Below are positions 61,370 to 64,000 of a stretch of 64,000 nucleotides of DNA, piece by piece. Source of the stretch: Leeia aquatica. Its GTDB lineage: Bacteria > Pseudomonadota > Gammaproteobacteria > Burkholderiales > Leeiaceae. The position numbers and the translations under genes are program-made. The stretch is from the NCBI RefSeq assembly GCF_012641365.1, contig NZ_JABAIM010000005.1, positions 141,287 to 205,286 on the forward strand. Direction: 5' to 3'. How positions within the stretch are numbered: position 1 is the stretch's first letter; each line of letters opens with the position of its first letter. The notes below the pieces were generated by a model, which ran no database searches, was not told the origin of the DNA, and saw only the letters and a list, made by a program, of their open reading frames with translations.

Positions 61370-62512
61370 ATGTCAGGCGTGCAACACGGCGGCACCATCG
61401 AACAAGTCAAACAGATGGTGTCCCGACTGGAGCATCGCTCCAGGGATATCGGCAGCATCACCGACACCATCACCCAGATTACCAAGCACACCAACCTGCT
61501 GGCCTTGAATGCTGCAATTGAGGCTGCCCGCGCTGGTGAGCAGGGCCGCGGCTTTGCTGTAGTCGCTGATGAAGTGCGTAAACTGGCCGAACGCACCGCC
61601 ACCGCCACCGCGGAAATCAGCGGCATGATCCAGCAAATCCAGCAAGAAACCGGACACGCGGTAGAGGGGGTGGAACGTGCCGAGCAAGAGGCGGTGTTGC
61701 AGAAAGCGGATGCCATTCTGGCTGGCGAAGCCGCCACTCTCTCTGCTCGCTTTACCCGCATGGCAACCGTTGCCGATGGCTTGCGTCACCTGCTGGTCAG
61801 CACAGTGGCGGCGGGGTGCACCCTCAGTCGTGAGCAGATCAATACACAAATGCGCACCTTGCTGGGTCGCTACCCCGAGTTGTTCGCCCTCTCCAGTGGC
61901 TGGGAGCCGAATGCGCTTGACCAACACGATGCCGACTACATCAACCAGGATGGGCACGACCACAGTGGTCGCTTCTTGCCGTACTGGAACCGTGCCAATG
62001 GTCAGGTCGCCCTCGAACCCTTAGCCAACTATGATGTGCCTGGTGAAAATGCCTGGTATGAGCTTCCTCGTAAACTAGGGCGAGATGTGCTGATGGAGCC
62101 CTACTATTATCAGGCGGCAGGGCAAAGCGTACTGATGACCTCGCTCATGCTGCCTTTGGTGGTCAACCAGCGTTTCCTGGGGGTAGTGGGGCTCGACTAT
62201 GCACTGGCACAATTGCAGGAAGAAATGCATGGCAAGCAGCCTTTAGGCCAAGGCCGCTTCATGCTCGTGTCCAATGAAGGTGCCTGGGTCACTCACCCGG
62301 ACAAACTTAAACTCGGCAAGCCTGCGCGCGAACTTCCGGCAGCCCTGCTGCAAGCCATACGGGAAGGTCGGCCTCATCAGGCCATGCCATCCCCGCACAC
62401 TGCCCAGCTCGTACAGCCCGTGGCATTTGGTGATGCCCCAACGCCATGGGCACTGATGCTTGAACTTCCACTTAATCGTAGCGAGGCAAGCCAGACTGGA
62501 CCAGCAAGATGA
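61370..62512 (+). CDS. soluble chemoreceptor-like protein: MCP tip followed by Cache domain
   Basis: This 380-residue protein has no signal peptide or membrane helix. Residues about 10-105 match the hairpin tip of chemoreceptor signalling domains ([33 protein letters not shown]), which contacts CheA/CheW. Residues about 130-378 look like a double-Cache sensor ([36 protein letters not shown], then [17 protein letters not shown]). The order is the reverse of ordinary receptors, where the sensor comes first and outside the cell. GGGAGG precedes the ATG. Confidence 0.85.
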   Translation: MSGVQHGGTIEQVKQMVSRLEHRSRDIGSITDTITQITKHTNLLALNAAIEAARAGEQGRGFAVVADEVRKLAERTATATAEISGMIQQIQQETGHAVEGVERAEQEAVLQKADAILAGEAATLSARFTRMATVADGLRHLLVSTVAAGCTLSREQINTQMRTLLGRYPELFALSSGWEPNALDQHDADYINQDGHDHSGRFLPYWNRANGQVALEPLANYDVPGENAWYELPRKLGRDVLMEPYYYQAAGQSVLMTSLMLPLVVNQRFLGVVGLDYALAQLQEEMHGKQPLGQGRFMLVSNEGAWVTHPDKLKLGKPARELPAALLQAIREGRPHQAMPSPHTAQLVQPVAFGDAPTPWALMLELPLNRSEASQTGPAR

Positions 62513-62909
62513 ACAGCCCGACAGCATGGCAGAGGCCATAAACGGTACAAATCAGCGAACTCCACCACATGAACGGGGTGCGCAGCTGTGGCATGAAGAC
62601 CGCCGCCAGCATCGGCAGCACACCACGCAACAGGTAGATCAAGGTGATCCCTGCCAGCGCCCAGTCCAGTAGCGGGAAGGGCGGCAGTAAACCCGCTCCG
62701 GAAAAGGCATACAACGCCCACAGCAGCAAAACCAATGCGATGTTGGCGGTGATCAATGCGGGCTCTCGCTTGCCCTGCTCTGCAAGGGTTGCCATGCGCT
62801 CCCCTGCGCCAAACAAGCGATACCATGCCGGGCCTTTGCAGATGATGGCCACATGCAGCGCAGCCGCAAGCAGGCTCAGCGCACCCGCCAGTACCAGCCA
62901 CAGATTCAT
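62472..62909 (-). CDS. four-helix membrane protein of unknown function
   Basis: This 145-residue protein has four hydrophobic helices. Between helices 1 and 2 is [20 protein letters not shown], a conserved-looking polar patch. I do not recognise a named family. Its 3' end overlaps the 3' end of the chemoreceptor-like gene by 41 bases in antisense. The start at 62909 fits the first helix. Confidence 0.6.
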   Translation of the reverse strand: MNLWLVLAGALSLLAAALHVAIICKGPAWYRLFGAGERMATLAEQGKREPALITANIALVLLLWALYAFSGAGLLPPFPLLDWALAGITLIYLLRGVLPMLAAVFMPQLRTPFMWWSSLICTVYGLCHAVGLFILLVQSGLPRYD

Positions 62910-62985
62910 CTTCCCCTCCTGTTTAATTCCTGACAGCCATATACTCCGGCAAGATCAGCGGCCACACTGCAACGGAGGCCTCTCA

Positions 62986-63014
62986 CTTCCATTTCTAAGT
63001 ATGTGCACTATAGT
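62986..63014 (+). promoter_or_regulatory. candidate promoter of binding-protein gene
   Basis: TATAGT (63009-63014) is a good -10; CTTCCA (62986-62991) is a poor -35 at 17 bases. The leader to ATG 63069 contains GGAAGGA. Confidence 0.4.
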
Positions 63015-63068
63015 TGTCTCATCAGCCCCTGCGGGGTGGAGGTGTAACTTTATTGGAAGGAAGCTAGC

Positions 63069-63830
63069 ATGAAATCGCTAAAACAGCTCATCACCCTTGC
63101 ACTCATCAGTACCGTCCTGCAGGCTCATGCCGAAAGCTTTAACTTTGCAACCGGAAATGATTACGCCCCTTTTGCAGATCAAAAGCTTCCAGAGGGTGGC
63201 ATGGTTACAGAAATCGTGAAGCGTGCTTTCACGCTTGCAGGTGCAGAAGCCAAGTTCAGCTGGCTTGAATGGGATGCCGGCTTCAAAGCCACCCAAGCCG
63301 GAAAATATGCAGGAACCTTCCCGTATAGCCAAACCCCGGAGCGGTCTGAGGCATTTCTGTTCTCTGAGCCGGTCTTTGTCACCAACCTGAAGGTGTTTAC
63401 TCGTACAGATAAGACTTTTGCCGTTTCGGGAGGTCCATCTGTCTATCAGGGCAAAAAAGCCTGTATTCCGAAAGGATGGGCGGTGAGTCCGTTCCTTCAG
63501 GCCATGCTTAAAAGTGGCACCATCACTCGAGTAGAGGCGGAGGACATTACGCCTTGCGCCAAGCTACTTGGCGAGGGCAAAGTCGACTTCTATGTGACAG
63601 ATGAAATACAAGGACAGAAAGCTTTTCAGGCGGCAGGGCTAACCAACAAACAAATTGTGCCCTCAAAAGAAACTGTGGCATCAACCGCGATGTATCTACT
63701 GGTCCCGAAGGCGCTGGCCAATGCCCAGCATGTAGTGGACACCTTCAACAAGGGTCTGAAAGCACTCAAACTATCAGGCGAATACGCCAAGATCATGAAA
63801 AAACATATCGATCTTGCCATGAAAAGCTGA
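63069..63830 (+). CDS. periplasmic amino-acid-binding-like protein, family 3, orphan
   Basis: This 253-residue protein has a signal peptide (about 1-21, ending LQAHAES) and the family 3 solute-binding fold: TGNDYAPFADQ, YAGTFPYSQTPERSEAFLFS, TDEIQGQKAF and MYLLVPKAL. It would bind an amino acid or similar small ligand. No permease or ATPase is next to it; the rrn operon follows. GGAAGGA precedes the ATG. Confidence 0.85.
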   Translation: MKSLKQLITLALISTVLQAHAESFNFATGNDYAPFADQKLPEGGMVTEIVKRAFTLAGAEAKFSWLEWDAGFKATQAGKYAGTFPYSQTPERSEAFLFSEPVFVTNLKVFTRTDKTFAVSGGPSVYQGKKACIPKGWAVSPFLQAMLKSGTITRVEAEDITPCAKLLGEGKVDFYVTDEIQGQKAFQAAGLTNKQIVPSKETVASTAMYLLVPKALANAQHVVDTFNKGLKALKLSGEYAKIMKKHIDLAMKS

Positions 63831-63874
63831 TCACAGCGGTCCAAGTTAGAGTCTATTAGATTGCCGCAAAGCGA

Positions 63875-63904
63875 GAAGCCCCTGCAGCTGTCTGCAGGGG
63901 CTTC
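63875..63904 (-). terminator. rrn operon terminator
   Basis: A perfect 13-bp stem (63875-63887 with 63892-63904) around CTGT lies just downstream of the 5S rRNA 3' end. The U-tract on the minus strand is weak (TCGCTTT). It may also end the binding-protein transcript from the other side. Confidence 0.75.
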
Positions 63905-63911
63905 AAATGGG

Positions 63912-64000
63912 AGCCTGGCGGTGACCTACTTTCACAAGCGATCTGCTCACTATCATCGGCGCAACGTCGTTTCACTGTCCTGTTCGGGATGGGAAGGAGT
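63912..64000 (-). rRNA. rrf: 5S rRNA (3' part; 5' end outside window)
   Basis: The minus-strand sequence ATCCCGAACAGG, then AGTGAAACG and GCGCCGATGATAGTG, and the 3' end CACCGCCAGGC match bacterial 5S rRNA loops B, C and E. About 89 of some 115 bases are visible. The 23S and 16S genes should lie beyond the right edge. Confidence 0.93.

Noticed and set aside
1..64000. Neisseria-type DNA uptake sequences (GCCGTCTGAA)
   Set aside because: No full copies were noticed on reading; not enriched as in Neisseria, so no claim is made.

Overview
The window is about 64 kb of high-GC chromosome with dense, mostly house-keeping gene content. The pilB-pilC-pilD-coaE-zapD-yacG run, the fused mutT/ThiE-like gene, the hut operon and the many DUF families shared with Chromobacterium-like bacteria point to a betaproteobacterium, probably order Neisseriales. 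This is inferred from gene order and protein character; no database search was run. I see no prophage, insertion sequence, CRISPR array or obvious genomic island.

Layout. 1-5.0 kb (+): type IV pilus genes pilB (5' end cut off), pilC and pilD, then coaE, zapD and yacG. 5.0-9.4 kb (-): a YtkA/FixH-like membrane protein, mutT, a DUF815 ATPase, argJ and mutY. 9.5-16.3 kb (+): a complete histidine-utilisation operon hutH-hutC-hutU-hutD-hutI-hutG behind a promoter flanked by two near-identical operators. 16.3-19.5 kb: a MarR regulator and two paralogous LivK-like binding proteins with no permease. 19.5-23.5 kb (-): a large AsmA protein, a beta-class GST, a small unknown gene and tRNA-Gly(CCC). 23.6-28.3 kb: DUF4442, a PRMT-like methyltransferase, an AT-rich palindromic stretch followed by a possible small RNA, DUF599, a serine hydrolase and a membrane diguanylate cyclase. 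28.3-33.1 kb (-): rlmI, an RhlE-like helicase with a long leader, mscL and rlmM. 33.2-38.4 kb: an FNR-box-preceded DUF3149 peptide, ychJ, a PuuA-like glutamine synthetase, a HAD hydrolase, a secreted NlpC/P60-like protein and an exonuclease/GIY-YIG fusion. 38.4-47.9 kb: a solute-binding protein, a Bcr/CflA exporter, an acyltransferase, def, tdk, yaeQ, a CHASE histidine kinase, a GIY-YIG protein, yceH, a cysteine-cluster protein, fpr and an S4-domain protein. 48-56.5 kb: an MFS transporter, DUF1415, and an RND-MFP-OMF efflux operon divergent from a TetR gene, with two operators between them. 56.5-64 kb: yejK, a double-receiver GGDEF regulator, a SUV3-like helicase, a soluble MCP/Cache protein in inverted order, a small membrane protein, an orphan binding protein, and the 3' end of a minus-strand 5S rRNA that marks an incoming rrn operon.

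How the genes work together. The hut genes encode the direct four-step route from histidine to glutamate and formamide (no hutF seen), with HutC encoded inside the operon it probably represses. The efflux operon and tetR form a self-contained drug-response module. Two diguanylate cyclases, an orphan sensor kinase, an odd soluble chemoreceptor and four binding proteins without permeases suggest a sensory lifestyle. The most unusual items are the inverted MCP-Cache protein (61370-62512), the iterated TTAACG palindromes with the downstream terminator-ended transcript (25452-25724), the two tandem binding proteins, and the helicase gene whose coding region appears to begin before its first conventional start codon.
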